Positions 1 through 8,549 of a stretch of 64,000 bases of DNA are shown here, in pieces; the first letter of the stretch is position 1, and every line of letters begins with the position of its first letter. Under the pieces are notes generated by a model. It did not search any database. It saw only the letters and a list, made by a program, of their open reading frames with translations, and was not told the DNA's origin. Origin of the DNA: DATAGZ01 sp036263455 (GTDB lineage Bacteria; Pseudomonadota; Alphaproteobacteria; Dongiales; Dongiaceae); NCBI GenBank assembly GCA_036263455.1, contig DATAGZ010000017.1, positions 62,001 to 126,000 of the forward strand, given 5' to 3'. Position numbers and translations under genes: made by a program.

Positions 1-568
1 TGATTGCGATAACCGCGCGCTTCATCGTGACGTCGAAGGGATCCTTTTGGCCGCGTACGATGGTCACGGTGATAGCCGAGCCGGGCTCCCCCCGCATCTT
101 GGCCACGGCGTCGTTCAAGCTCAAGCCGAGAATGGGCTTGCCGTCGATATGGGTGATGTAGTCGCCCGGCTGGATGCCCGCCTGGGCCGCCGGCGTGTCG
201 TCCATCGGTGCGATAACCTTGATCGCCCCGTTTTCCATGGTTATTTCGATGCCCAATCCGCCGAACTCGCCCTTGGTCTGCACCTGCATGTCGGCGAAAT
301 CCTTAGCGTTCAGGTAGGAGGAATGAGGATCGAGCGAGGTCAGCATCCCATTGATCGCGGACTCGATCAGGTCTTGGTCCTTTACCGGTTCGACATAGGC
401 CGCGCGCACTTTTTCAAAAACGTCGCCGAAGAGGTTCAGCTGTTCGTAGACGCTTTTCTGGCTCGCATCGGCCGACTGCGCCTTGACGGAGCCATGCGTA
501 AAGACAATTGCGCCGGTCAATAGGCCCACCGCAAAGGCAGCACCGGTCAGCAGGGTGGAACGCTTCAT
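1..568 (-). CDS. ctpA: S41 family C-terminal processing peptidase, N-terminal part (CtpA-like)
   Basis: Periplasmic serine protease of the tail-specific (S41) family, which trims or degrades envelope proteins. Only the first 189 residues are present, because the gene runs off the left edge. The start (MKRSTLLTGAAFAVGLLTGA) is a signal or anchor sequence. It is followed by the family's N-terminal helical segment (SLDPHSSYLN) and a PDZ domain with GGLGIEI, PGDYITHIDG and NDAVAKMRG. The catalytic Ser/Lys region lies outside the window. It is downstream of gpmI on the same strand with about 67 nt between them, an arrangement often seen in Alphaproteobacteria. The family is secure; the symbol is by similarity. 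Confidence 0.88.
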   Translation of the reverse strand, partial: MKRSTLLTGAAFAVGLLTGAIVFTHGSVKAQSADASQKSVYEQLNLFGDVFEKVRAAYVEPVKDQDLIESAINGMLTSLDPHSSYLNAKDFADMQVQTKGEFGGLGIEITMENGAIKVIAPMDDTPAAQAGIQPGDYITHIDGKPILGLSLNDAVAKMRGEPGSAITVTIVRGQKDPFDVTMKRAVIAI

Positions 569-635
569 ATCAATCCTCTCATTATGGAACGCATCATAGC
601 CCTCCCTCGTCACCGGGACAACTGGGGTGCGCGGG

Positions 636-2159
636 TCAGACCAGGAGCGAGCGTCCCGTCATTTCGCGCGGAATCGGCAGGCCGAGCAAAGTCAGCAGCG
701 TCGGCGCGATGTCAGCCAATTTGCCTCCCGGTGCAAGGACGGTCCCGGCTGGCGCATTGACGAGGACAAGCGGGACGAGATTCAGCGTATGGGCGGTATG
801 GCGATCGCGGGTCGCCTCATCATACATCATCTCGGCATTGCCATGGTCGGACGTGACCAGCATCAGCCCACCCCTGGCCTCAACTTCCGCGGCGATTCTA
901 CCCACACAAGTATCGACCGCTTCCACCGCCTTGATGGCCGCGGCCAGATTGCCGGTATGGCCGACCATATCGGTGTTGGCGAAATTGACGATAATAACAT
1001 CGAACTTTTCCGCGCGGATGGCGGCGAGCATACGGTCGGTCACCTCGAAGGCAGACATTTCCGGCTTGAGATCGTAGGTCGCGACCTTGGGCGAGGGGAC
1101 GAGGATGCGCTCCTCCCCCGGGAAAAGCTTTTCCTCTCCGCCATTGAAGAAAAAGGTGACGTGAGCGTATTTTTCGGTTTCGGCGACGCGCAGCTGGCGC
1201 AACCCTGCCGCAGCGACGACTTCGCCCAGTGTGTTCTTGAGCGCGGCCGGCGGAAAGAGCGCCGGCATGAAGCGCGCCAGCGCTTCCGAATATTCGACCA
1301 TACCGAGATTGGCTTCGGTCCGGATGAATTTTTTGCGCGAGAAGCTGGCGAAGTCGGGGTCGAGCAGGGCCGTGAGAATTTCGCGCGCCCGATCGGCGCG
1401 GAAATTGGCCATGATCACGCCATCGCCATCTTCCATTCCTGCATAGGCGCCGATGATCGCCGGGATGAAGAATTCATCCGTGATGCCTTTGCTATAGGAA
1501 TCGGCGAGCGCGGTGAAGATATCCGGGTAATGCGGCGCCGCTGCGGCGGCGATTGCGTCATATGCCTTGGTGATCCGTTCCCAGCGCTGGTCGCGATCCA
1601 TGGCGTAATATCTGCCGGAAAGGGTGGACCAGCGGGCGCCGGCGGGCAATTGACCGTCGACATATTCCAGGTAGGTGCGCGCCGACTGGGGCGGCGTGTC
1701 GCGTCCATCGAGAAAACCATGCAGGGCGAGCGGCACGCCCGCCGCCGTCACGTAATGCGCCAGGGCCACGATATGGTCCTGATGTGCGTGGACACCGCCC
1801 GGCGAGACAAGACCCATGAGGTGGCAGGTGCCGCCGCTCTGCTTGAGTCGGTTGAGCGCGTGCGTGAGGAGGGGAGAGACGCATAGCGAGCCATCGGCAA
1901 TCGCCGCATCGATGCGTGGAAGATCCTGCATGACGACCCGGCCAGCGCCGATATTCATATGGCCCACCTCCGAATTGCCCATTTGCCCCTGGGGGAGACC
2001 GACATGCAGTTCCGAGGCGTCGATTTCGCAGTGCGGATAGCGGGCGAGGAAGGCGTCCCAATTGGGCTTGCGCGCCTGGGCGATGGCGTTTTCCTCGGTC
2101 TCCGGGCGATGGCCCCAGCCATCCAGGATGCATAAGACGACTGGCTTGGGACGTTTCAT
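636..2159 (-). CDS. gpmI: 2,3-bisphosphoglycerate-independent phosphoglycerate mutase
   Basis: Interconverts 3- and 2-phosphoglycerate in glycolysis and gluconeogenesis; cytosolic, Mn-dependent. The 507-residue length is normal for the family. The N-terminal metal motif VVLCILDGWG, the phosphoserine loop MGNSEVGHMNIGAGR and the C-terminal TSDHGNAEMM metal motif are all visible. An in-frame extension of 12 codons exists upstream, but the start at MKRPKPVVLCILDGWG matches the family. In relatives rlmH often lies directly upstream; here a plus-strand lyase-family gene separates them, so gpmI needs its own promoter in the 2160-2251 gap. Confidence 0.97.
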   Translation of the reverse strand: MKRPKPVVLCILDGWGHRPETEENAIAQARKPNWDAFLARYPHCEIDASELHVGLPQGQMGNSEVGHMNIGAGRVVMQDLPRIDAAIADGSLCVSPLLTHALNRLKQSGGTCHLMGLVSPGGVHAHQDHIVALAHYVTAAGVPLALHGFLDGRDTPPQSARTYLEYVDGQLPAGARWSTLSGRYYAMDRDQRWERITKAYDAIAAAAAPHYPDIFTALADSYSKGITDEFFIPAIIGAYAGMEDGDGVIMANFRADRAREILTALLDPDFASFSRKKFIRTEANLGMVEYSEALARFMPALFPPAALKNTLGEVVAAAGLRQLRVAETEKYAHVTFFFNGGEEKLFPGEERILVPSPKVATYDLKPEMSAFEVTDRMLAAIRAEKFDVIIVNFANTDMVGHTGNLAAAIKAVEAVDTCVGRIAAEVEARGGLMLVTSDHGNAEMMYDEATRDRHTAHTLNLVPLVLVNAPAGTVLAPGGKLADIAPTLLTLLGLPIPREMTGRSLLV

Positions 2160-2251
2160 AATTCCTCTGCCTGCAATGTGGACCAGCCGTGACAATTGAT
2201 CAAGGGGAGGGAACTTGGCCGTGAGCCAGCTTTTAACAAAGCATCCAGCAT

Positions 2252-3117
2252 GTGGGACAGGACCGACTCGGCTGGCGCGCAGCGCTCGCGCGCGAGCATC
2301 CCTTGCTCTTGCCGGTCGCCCACGACGCCCTGACTGCGCGGCTGATCGAGCAGGCGGGGTTCACCGCCATGCAGATCGGCGGATTTGCCGTGGCAGGGGC
2401 CCGCCATGGCGTGCCGGATATCGATCTCACGCATTTTGCCGAACGCTACGCCGCGACGCGCGACATTCTTCATGCCACGCGCTTGCCGGTCATGATCGAT
2501 ATGGATGACGGCTATGGCGACGTCAAAAATGTGATCTACACCATGCGTAATTATGTCGCCCTCGGCGCGAGCGCGGGCTTCATCGAGGATCAGCGCGCTC
2601 CCAAGCGATGCGGGCACATGGATAATAAGGAGGTGATTCCGCTCCGCGACATGGTGCCAAGATCCGCGCCGCGGCCAGCGAAAAGGAGGAGGGATTCTTT
2701 CTGCTTGCCCGCACCGATGCTTTGCAATCCGAAGGTCTCCGCAGCGCGCTGGCGCGCGGCGACGCCTATCTGGCGGCCGGGGCGGATGGAATCTATATCG
2801 AAGGGCCGCGAAAGCAGAGCGAGCTCGAGAAGATCGGGGCGCATTTCCGGGGCTGTCCGCTGGCGACCAGTGTTCTGGAAAATGGCGGCAAGACCCCCTT
2901 CCTGGCGCCTGAGGAGTTCGGTGACCTCGGCTATGCGATGGTCCTTTATCCGACCACGTTGCTTTTCTCGGCGGCCGCGGCGATTCGCGACGCGGCGGAG
3001 CGTCTGCGCGCGGGCCGTCCGCTTCGCAAGGCGCGGGCGGTAAACATGGTGACCTATCAGCGGATTGTCGATCTCCCGTATTGGCAGAAGATGGAGAAAA
3101 GATTTCAATCGCGGTGA
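2252..3117 (+). pseudogene. Isocitrate lyase/PEP mutase superfamily protein, frameshifted
   Basis: The reading frame begins at a GTG (2252) and carries the TIM-barrel signatures of the family: MIDMDDGYGD metal site, FIEDQRAPKRCGH catalytic loop, then LLARTDAL, DGIYIEGP and a C-terminal LPYWQKMEKRF. The first half (to about 2656) and the second half (from about 2659) are in different frames. GTG CCA AGA at 2654-2662 would read V-A-K if one G were restored, after which the second frame continues without loss. Restored length is about 288 residues, normal for oxaloacetate decarboxylase, methylisocitrate lyase or PEP mutase relatives. Substrate cannot be told. Either a real one-base deletion or a sequencing error; flanking codons look intact, so the damage is recent if real. 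Confidence 0.85.
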
Positions 3118-3551
3118 TAGGGGTGGCCGGCAAGGATCCGCCCGGCACGATAGATCTGTTCGAGCAGCATGATGCGCGCGAGCTGGTGAGGCCAGGTCAT
3201 GGCGCCGAAAGCGAGACGTAATCGTGCCTCCGCGCACAAGCTCTCTTCGAGTCCGTCGGCGCCTCCAATCAGGAAAGTTATCTCGCCTTGCTGGAGGCCG
3301 GTGTCGATCAGAGCCGCGAAGCCGCGGCTCGTCAGGGACTCACCTTTTTCATCGAGCGCGATCAGGGTGCGGGGCGGCCTTCGCACCAGCGCCGCCCGCA
3401 GCAGCGCCGCTTCCTGCCGTTTGAGGTCGGGGAGCTGCCGACGCTCCTCATATTCCTCAATGGCGAGTGGCCAGGGTAGGTGGCGGGCGTAATGATCCGC
3501 AAGCGCCGCCATTGGTCCGCTTTTCATTTTTCCAATGGCGAGGATGCGCAT
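3105..3551 (-). CDS. rlmH: 23S rRNA (pseudouridine(1915)-N(3))-methyltransferase RlmH
   Basis: SPOUT-class methyltransferase that methylates pseudouridine 1915 in helix 69 of 23S rRNA on assembled ribosomes. The 148-residue frame opens MRILAIGKMKSGPM, as family members do, and has the SAM-binding knot FLIGGADGL and the C-terminal signature MTWPHQLARIMLLEQIYRA followed by GHPYHRD. An alternative ATG six codons upstream (3569) would overlap the divergent hydroxylase region; no clear ribosome binding site separates the two. The 3' end overlaps the end of the convergent lyase-family gene by 13 nt. Confidence 0.95.
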   Translation of the reverse strand: MRILAIGKMKSGPMAALADHYARHLPWPLAIEEYEERRQLPDLKRQEAALLRAALVRRPPRTLIALDEKGESLTSRGFAALIDTGLQQGEITFLIGGADGLEESLCAEARLRLAFGAMTWPHQLARIMLLEQIYRAGRILAGHPYHRD

Positions 3552-3586
3552 TTTAGGTTTAAGTGCCATGCCAGAGGATAAACCGG

Positions 3587-4825
3587 GTGGGCGCGAAGCA
3601 AAATATCGAAAACGAATGTGTCGTCGTGGGTGGCGGCATGGTGGGGATGAGCCTCGCGCTCGGCCTGGCTCAGGCTGGGGTGGAGACGCTGCTTCTCGAT
3701 GCCGAGCCGCCTCGGGCGAGTGACGCAAGCGACACCCGCGCTTCGGCTATTTCCTATGGCTCACGCCTGCTGCTTGAACGAATTGGAGTGTGGCGGCGCA
3801 TCGAAAAACATGCCTGCCCGATCCGCAACATCTCGGTCAGCGACGGGTCATGGCGCCGCCCGTTCTTCACCGCCTCGGTCCATTACGATTACCGCCAGGT
3901 GCGCAAGCAGGGCGATTGGAAGGAGCCCTTTGGCCATATCGTGGAGAACCGCCATATCCGCGCGGCGCTCGCGGCGATGGTTGCCGATCAGCCGGGACTG
4001 CGCCTGCGCGCACCAGCCCGGCTCGTCGCGCTTGCTGCGCGGCCGAACAGGATCGAGGCCGATCTCGCCGACGGCAGCCAGGTGGTCTCCATGCTTCTGA
4101 TTGGCGCGGATGGGCGCAATTCTGCGGTTCGCCGGCTGGCAGGGATCGCTGCTCGGGACGTCGATTATCGCCAGGTGGCGCTCGCCTGCACGATCGCCCA
4201 CGAAAAGCCCCATCGCGACATCGCCCACGAGCGTTTCCTTCCCGCTGGGCCCATCGCCGTCCTGCCGATGACCGACGAGAATGGCATTCACCGGTCTTCG
4301 ATCGTTTGGGTGGAACGTCCCGATCTTGTTCCTCTCCTCCTGAGCCGCGATGCGGATCAGCTTGGACAAGAGATCATGCGCCGCTTCGGCGAACGCCTCG
4401 GGAGGATCCGCGTGCTCGGGTCCGTCGGCGCCTATCCGCTGCGTCTCACGCTGGCCGCACGTTACTACGCGCTGCGCCTCATGCTGGTGGGCGATGCTGC
4501 ACATGCAATTCATCCGGTTGCGGGGCAAGGCTACAATCTCGGTATCCGCGACGTTGCTATACTTCTCGATACGCTCGTGCGTGCCCGCGAACTGGGGCTC
4601 GATCTCGGCGGCGCGCTTTTGGGAGAAGATTACGAAAAGACCCGGCTTGCCGACTCCCTCCTGCTCGCGGGGATCACCGACGGTCTCACCCGGCTCTTTT
4701 CCAACGATATCGCTCCGCTCCGCTTGGCGCGCGATCTCGGCTTTTTCGTGTTTGACCGCTTACCAGCCCTCAAGCGGCTGGCCATGCGCCACGCGATGGG
4801 TCTTTCTTCTCACGGAGAAGGTTGA
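3587..4825 (+). CDS. UbiH/UbiF/VisC/COQ6-family FAD-dependent hydroxylase
   Basis: Flavin monooxygenase of the ubiquinone ring-hydroxylase family, expected to hydroxylate the polyprenyl-phenol ring during coenzyme Q synthesis. The 412-residue protein has the N-terminal dinucleotide fold VVGGGMVGMSLALGL, the DTRASAIS motif after it, and the second FAD motif LMLVGDAAHAIHPVAGQGYNLGIRD. GTG at 3587 was chosen because AGAGGA lies 8 nt upstream; an earlier GTG at 3563 would overlap the rlmH side. Which ring carbon it hydroxylates (UbiH, UbiF, UbiI or UbiL type) cannot be decided from sequence alone. Confidence 0.92.
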   Translation: MGAKQNIENECVVVGGGMVGMSLALGLAQAGVETLLLDAEPPRASDASDTRASAISYGSRLLLERIGVWRRIEKHACPIRNISVSDGSWRRPFFTASVHYDYRQVRKQGDWKEPFGHIVENRHIRAALAAMVADQPGLRLRAPARLVALAARPNRIEADLADGSQVVSMLLIGADGRNSAVRRLAGIAARDVDYRQVALACTIAHEKPHRDIAHERFLPAGPIAVLPMTDENGIHRSSIVWVERPDLVPLLLSRDADQLGQEIMRRFGERLGRIRVLGSVGAYPLRLTLAARYYALRLMLVGDAAHAIHPVAGQGYNLGIRDVAILLDTLVRARELGLDLGGALLGEDYEKTRLADSLLLAGITDGLTRLFSNDIAPLRLARDLGFFVFDRLPALKRLAMRHAMGLSSHGEG

Positions 4826-4850
4826 CGCATCACCAGGCTTCGCCTAGCTT
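4822..4850 (+). promoter_or_regulatory. Candidate promoter of tRNA-Thr
   Basis: TTGACG (4822-4827) and TAGCTT (4845-4850) are separated by 17 nt and end 14 nt before the mature tRNA. The -35 overlaps the stop codon of the hydroxylase gene. The -10 is a poor match, so this is tentative. Confidence 0.35.
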
Positions 4851-4864
4851 ACGCGCTTTCCTAG

Positions 4865-4940
<76 letters not shown>

Positions 4941-4978
4941 CTGATCTCCACTCGAAATACGCGGCGCCACAACCGGCG

Positions 4979-6403
4979 CTATCGCCGTACCTGGAAATTC
5001 GCGAACTGCCAGGGATCGGTCATGTCGAGCCCGGGCTCGGGAAAGAGACGGTTGCGTCCTTGAAGCGGTGTCCATGCGCTCCTGACCGCGACGACGGGAC
5101 CGAGATAGGGGCGGCAGATCTCCAGGATATATTCGTGATCGAGGTCCTCGGGCTCGACCACGCCCCGGTCGGGATGTTCGATCAGCCACATCGCACCGGC
5201 CACGACGGGTGCCGCGATCTGGATCGAGGTGGCGTTGAAATTCGGGCCGAGCATCCGCCGCGCTTCCTGGACCGAGAGCTGCGAGCCATACCACAGCGCA
5301 CCGAAATCACCCATGAGCAGCGCCCCCAGCTCATCGATGCCATCGACGATCTCCTGGTTGAGCAAACGCTGGTGCGGTTGCATCGTGAAGTTCGCCTGCT
5401 GGTATTCCCGGACGCTCAGCACCGCGTCGTTGCAGGGATGATAGGCGTAGTGGGCGGTCGGTCGATAGACGACTTCGCCGCGTTCGTTCCGCGCCGAGAA
5501 ATAATCCGCAAGCGTGATCGATTCGCCGTGGGTGATCAGATAGCCGATCATCGGCCCGCCCACGGGCGTCCAAGAGCGCACCTCGGTCACGCAGCCGGGC
5601 TGGCGGAGGAAAATCGCTGCTCCGCACCCTTCCTTGTGCGTGACGCCATTCTCCGGCATGGTCTTCTCGTGCGTGCCCCAGCCGAGTTCGGCGGGCTGAG
5701 AACCTTCGCCGACGAAGCCGGGGATCGACCAGGTATTAACGAATTCCCCAGGTCGCTTCGGCGCCAGGCAAACCTGAAGATCGTGCTCCGCGACATGGAT
5801 CACCTTGATGCCGGAACGGTGCATGAGCTCCGCCCATGCCGCACGGCTTCCTGGCGCGGCGGCATTTGGATTCTTCTCCCGTGCGATCTCGAGCAGGGCC
5901 GCCTTGACGAAATGGCTGATAAGGCCGGGATTGGCGCCGTGAGTGAGCAGGGCCGAGGGACCGTTACCTCCCCAACTGCGGCCCTTTTCGACCACCAGGT
6001 GGCGCAGCCAGTAATTGGTCCGATGTTCCTCGGGAATGGCGGCATTATCATAATAGTTCGCCCAGGGCTCGATACAGGTGTCGAGATAGAGAACCCCGGC
6101 CTCATGGCACCATTCGATGACCGCGAGCGAGGATACTTCGACCGAAAGATTGAGGATCAGATCACCCCGGCCGACATGCTCGGCGAGGGTCGCACCCAGA
6201 TTGTCCGCTACGAGCGGCTTGACGATATAATGCAGCCCCTTCGCAACGTAAGGTGCAATCAGATTCCCGTGGTCTTCCCCATCGATCACGGTCACGCGGC
6301 TCCAAGGCATCTCTATATGCCGCTCGAGGATGGGAAGAGTGCACCGGCCGACCGATCCGTAACCGATCATGAGAATGCGACCTGGAAATTGTATTTTTTT
6401 CAT
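4979..6403 (-). CDS. hss: Homospermidine synthase
   Basis: NAD-dependent enzyme that makes sym-homospermidine from putrescine (two putrescines, or putrescine plus spermidine). It is typical of Alphaproteobacteria that use homospermidine in place of spermidine. The 474-residue protein starts with the dinucleotide-binding motif ILMIGYGSVGRCTLPIL and carries family segments VIDGEDHGNLI, LYLDTCIEPWANYYD and LLTHGANPGLISHFVKAAL. It is a single gene, divergent from the permease at 6505, with about 100 nt between them for promoters. Length and motifs are complete. Confidence 0.95.
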   Translation of the reverse strand: MKKIQFPGRILMIGYGSVGRCTLPILERHIEMPWSRVTVIDGEDHGNLIAPYVAKGLHYIVKPLVADNLGATLAEHVGRGDLILNLSVEVSSLAVIEWCHEAGVLYLDTCIEPWANYYDNAAIPEEHRTNYWLRHLVVEKGRSWGGNGPSALLTHGANPGLISHFVKAALLEIAREKNPNAAAPGSRAAWAELMHRSGIKVIHVAEHDLQVCLAPKRPGEFVNTWSIPGFVGEGSQPAELGWGTHEKTMPENGVTHKEGCGAAIFLRQPGCVTEVRSWTPVGGPMIGYLITHGESITLADYFSARNERGEVVYRPTAHYAYHPCNDAVLSVREYQQANFTMQPHQRLLNQEIVDGIDELGALLMGDFGALWYGSQLSVQEARRMLGPNFNATSIQIAAPVVAGAMWLIEHPDRGVVEPEDLDHEYILEICRPYLGPVVAVRSAWTPLQGRNRLFPEPGLDMTDPWQFANFQVRR

Positions 6404-6504
6404 GGGGCCCCGCTGGAGATGCGCGCATACGGCAAAATCGCCGTGCTCGCAATAAGATTCTTGGAGGAGTCCTTTGCCTCTGCTAGAGAAGCCGGGGAGG
6501 CGCG

Positions 6505-7809
6505 ATGACGGAGCAGATGGTTTTGGCCTTGGTCCTGCTAGTCGCCCTCTATGGCGCCTTGGTGTGGGACCGTTTCAGCCGAGCGGTGATGGCGCTGCTG
6601 GCGGCCGCGCTAGCAATCTTCCTAGGTCTCATCGATCAGCACGCGGCGGTGGCCGGGATCGATTTCAATACGCTCGGCCTGCTCGTGGGCATGATGCTGG
6701 TCGTCGCGGTCGCGCGCCGCTCGGGCTTGTTCGAGTATGGCGCGCTGCTCGCGTTGCACGGCGCCCGAGGCCGGCCGGCGCTGCTGCTCGCTCTCTTGAC
6801 GCTCGGGACCGCCCTCTTTTCGGCTTTTCTCGATAACGTTACCACCATTCTTTTAGTCGCGCCGGTCACCATGGCGATCTGCAAGCGGCTTTCGCTCGAT
6901 CCATACCCATTTCTGTTCTCCGAAATATTTGCGTCCAATATCGGGGGAACCGCCACCTTGATCGGAGACCCGCCCAATATCCTGATCGGCTCGGCCAATG
7001 GGTTCACGTTCGCCGATTTCGCTACCGCCTTAGGTCCGATCGTGCTCGTTTTACTCTTGGCCCAGCTCGGCATTATTCATTTTTTTTGGGGGCGTAAGCT
7101 GCGCGTCGAGGAGGGAGTGCGCGAATCCGCGCTCGAGCTCTCCGCGCGCCGGGCGATCCGCTCGCGCCGCCTGCTGGTTCAATCGCTTGGCGTGATCGGC
7201 GCCATGCTGCTTGCTTTCATTTGGCAACGCGAATTGCGTCAGGAACCGGCGACCATCGCGCTGGGCGGGGCGGCAATTCTCATGCTGCTCGACAGTCTCA
7301 CTATCGGCGCAGGCGAGCAGCATCGCCGCGCGGAAAAGGTCTTCGCCGAAACGGAGTGGGTGACAATCTTCTTCTTTATCGGCCTGTTCGTCGTGGTGGC
7401 CGCCCTCGAGCGATCGGGTCTGCTCACCTTGGCATCGCATCATCTTGCCGCGACGGCGCATGGCCCCGCTTCCTTGGCGATCCTTATCCTCTGGTCGTCT
7501 GCGGTGCTATCCGCCTTTCTCGACAATATACCCTTCGTGGCGGCGATGATTCCCGTCATAAAAAACCTCGGCCCTGAACTGGGCGGGGAGGCTGCTTTGC
7601 GGCCTCTGTGGTGGGCGCTCGCCCTGGGTGCCTGCCTGGGCGGCAACGGCACCCTGATTGGGGCTTCGGCCAATGTCAGCATGGCGGGCCTAGCCGAGCG
7701 CGAGGGCGTCCACTTTTCCTTCATGGGCTATATGGCGCGGGCTTTCCCCCTGATGATGGGGTCGATCCTGATTGCGCACCTATACCTGTGGTGGCGCTAC
7801 TTCTCCTGA
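6505..7809 (+). CDS. ArsB/NhaD-type ion transporter (SLC13-like permease)
   Basis: Inner-membrane permease of the ion transporter superfamily that includes ArsB, NhaD and the P protein. The 434 residues form roughly ten to twelve hydrophobic helices. Two half-repeats are visible: FLDNVTTILLVAPVT and FLDNIPFVAAMIPV are matching discontinuous helices, and GGTATLIGDPPNILIG and GGNGTLIGASANVSMAGLA form the second matched pair. This internal symmetry is characteristic of the fold. Substrate is not predictable (anion, arsenite or Na+/H+ exchange). The 3' end overlaps the convergent DUF547 gene by 13 nt. Confidence 0.88.
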   Translation: MTEQMVLALVLLVALYGALVWDRFSRAVMALLAAALAIFLGLIDQHAAVAGIDFNTLGLLVGMMLVVAVARRSGLFEYGALLALHGARGRPALLLALLTLGTALFSAFLDNVTTILLVAPVTMAICKRLSLDPYPFLFSEIFASNIGGTATLIGDPPNILIGSANGFTFADFATALGPIVLVLLLAQLGIIHFFWGRKLRVEEGVRESALELSARRAIRSRRLLVQSLGVIGAMLLAFIWQRELRQEPATIALGGAAILMLLDSLTIGAGEQHRRAEKVFAETEWVTIFFFIGLFVVVAALERSGLLTLASHHLAATAHGPASLAILILWSSAVLSAFLDNIPFVAAMIPVIKNLGPELGGEAALRPLWWALALGACLGGNGTLIGASANVSMAGLAEREGVHFSFMGYMARAFPLMMGSILIAHLYLWWRYFS

Positions 7810-8549
7810 GCGTTGATCGTCCAGTCGTAATCGAAAAAGGTTACGCGATAATCCTCGGGGATTGGGCGGTCGCGCCAGCGATTGATATAAGCGATAAGAT
7901 TGGGCGCGTGGGCGGTGAAGTCTTCCGGAAAGAAATCGAGAATTGCCGAGACCGTCACCGTGCGGCGGGCATCGTCTACTTGAAGATTGCGGCTCTCGGA
8001 GAAAAAGTCCCGCGCCGCGTGGTCGAGTTGTGACTGGAGATGCGCGCCCGTCCACGGCACGCGCGGCAGCCGTGGACAAGAAACCGCCATGCAGTTCAGC
8101 GCGAAATGAACGCGCGGGTCGCCCACTGCCCGGATCTCCTTATTTTCATAATCGTAAAGCGAAATAGACCGGTCGCCGACCCGGGCCGTGGTGAGGGCGA
8201 AGAAGCGAATACGGCCCCAGCCGTCCAGCCGCTTAGGAATGCCGGATTGAAGGACGGTGTACATCGAGAGGGCATTATAGGAATTGATCAGATAGGCCAG
8301 CCTCTCGTCGGGGTCGGCGATATCGCGGGGATTGGTGCGCCAGACATAGGCGACATAGGTATCGAGATCGCCGGACTGTTGCGCCAGTTCCTGGAAATCG
8401 ACTTGGCCACGATCGTTGACATAGCGGTCGAGGACCCTCGCCCAGGCGCGATCGGCATCGAGCACCGGCGCGGTGATCTGGCGCGGCGGTGTCAACGACG
8501 CGCAGGCGGTGCAGGCGAAAAGCAGTAGTCCGGCCCAGGCTGTTTTCAT
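7797..8549 (-). CDS. DUF547 domain lipoprotein
   Basis: Envelope protein of unknown function. The start MKTAWAGLLLFACTACASL is a lipoprotein-type signal peptide with candidate lipobox cysteines at residues 13 and 16. The DUF547 core follows, including YLINSYNALSMYTVLQSGIP and VHFALNCMAVSCPRLP. In this family the conserved Asn, His and Cys residues suggest a papain-like fold, but no activity is established. Its ATG overlaps the TGA of the upstream radical SAM gene (ATGA, 4 nt), so the two are translationally coupled. Last gene of a three-gene minus-strand operon. Confidence 0.88.
   Translation of the reverse strand: MKTAWAGLLLFACTACASLTPPRQITAPVLDADRAWARVLDRYVNDRGQVDFQELAQQSGDLDTYVAYVWRTNPRDIADPDERLAYLINSYNALSMYTVLQSGIPKRLDGWGRIRFFALTTARVGDRSISLYDYENKEIRAVGDPRVHFALNCMAVSCPRLPRVPWTGAHLQSQLDHAARDFFSESRNLQVDDARRTVTVSAILDFFPEDFTAHAPNLIAYINRWRDRPIPEDYRVTFFDYDWTINAQEK

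Noticed and set aside
627..1886. Long plus-strand frame (419 residues) opposite gpmI
   Set aside because: Antisense shadow in GC-rich coding DNA; no domain, and gpmI motifs are intact on the other strand.
2156..3148. 330-residue minus-strand frame opposite the lyase-family gene
   Set aside because: The plus strand carries catalytic motifs of a known family; the minus frame is Pro/Arg-rich noise.
5060..6508. 482-residue plus-strand frame opposite homospermidine synthase
   Set aside because: Third-position GC shadow; Arg/Asp/Gly-rich without recognisable domain.
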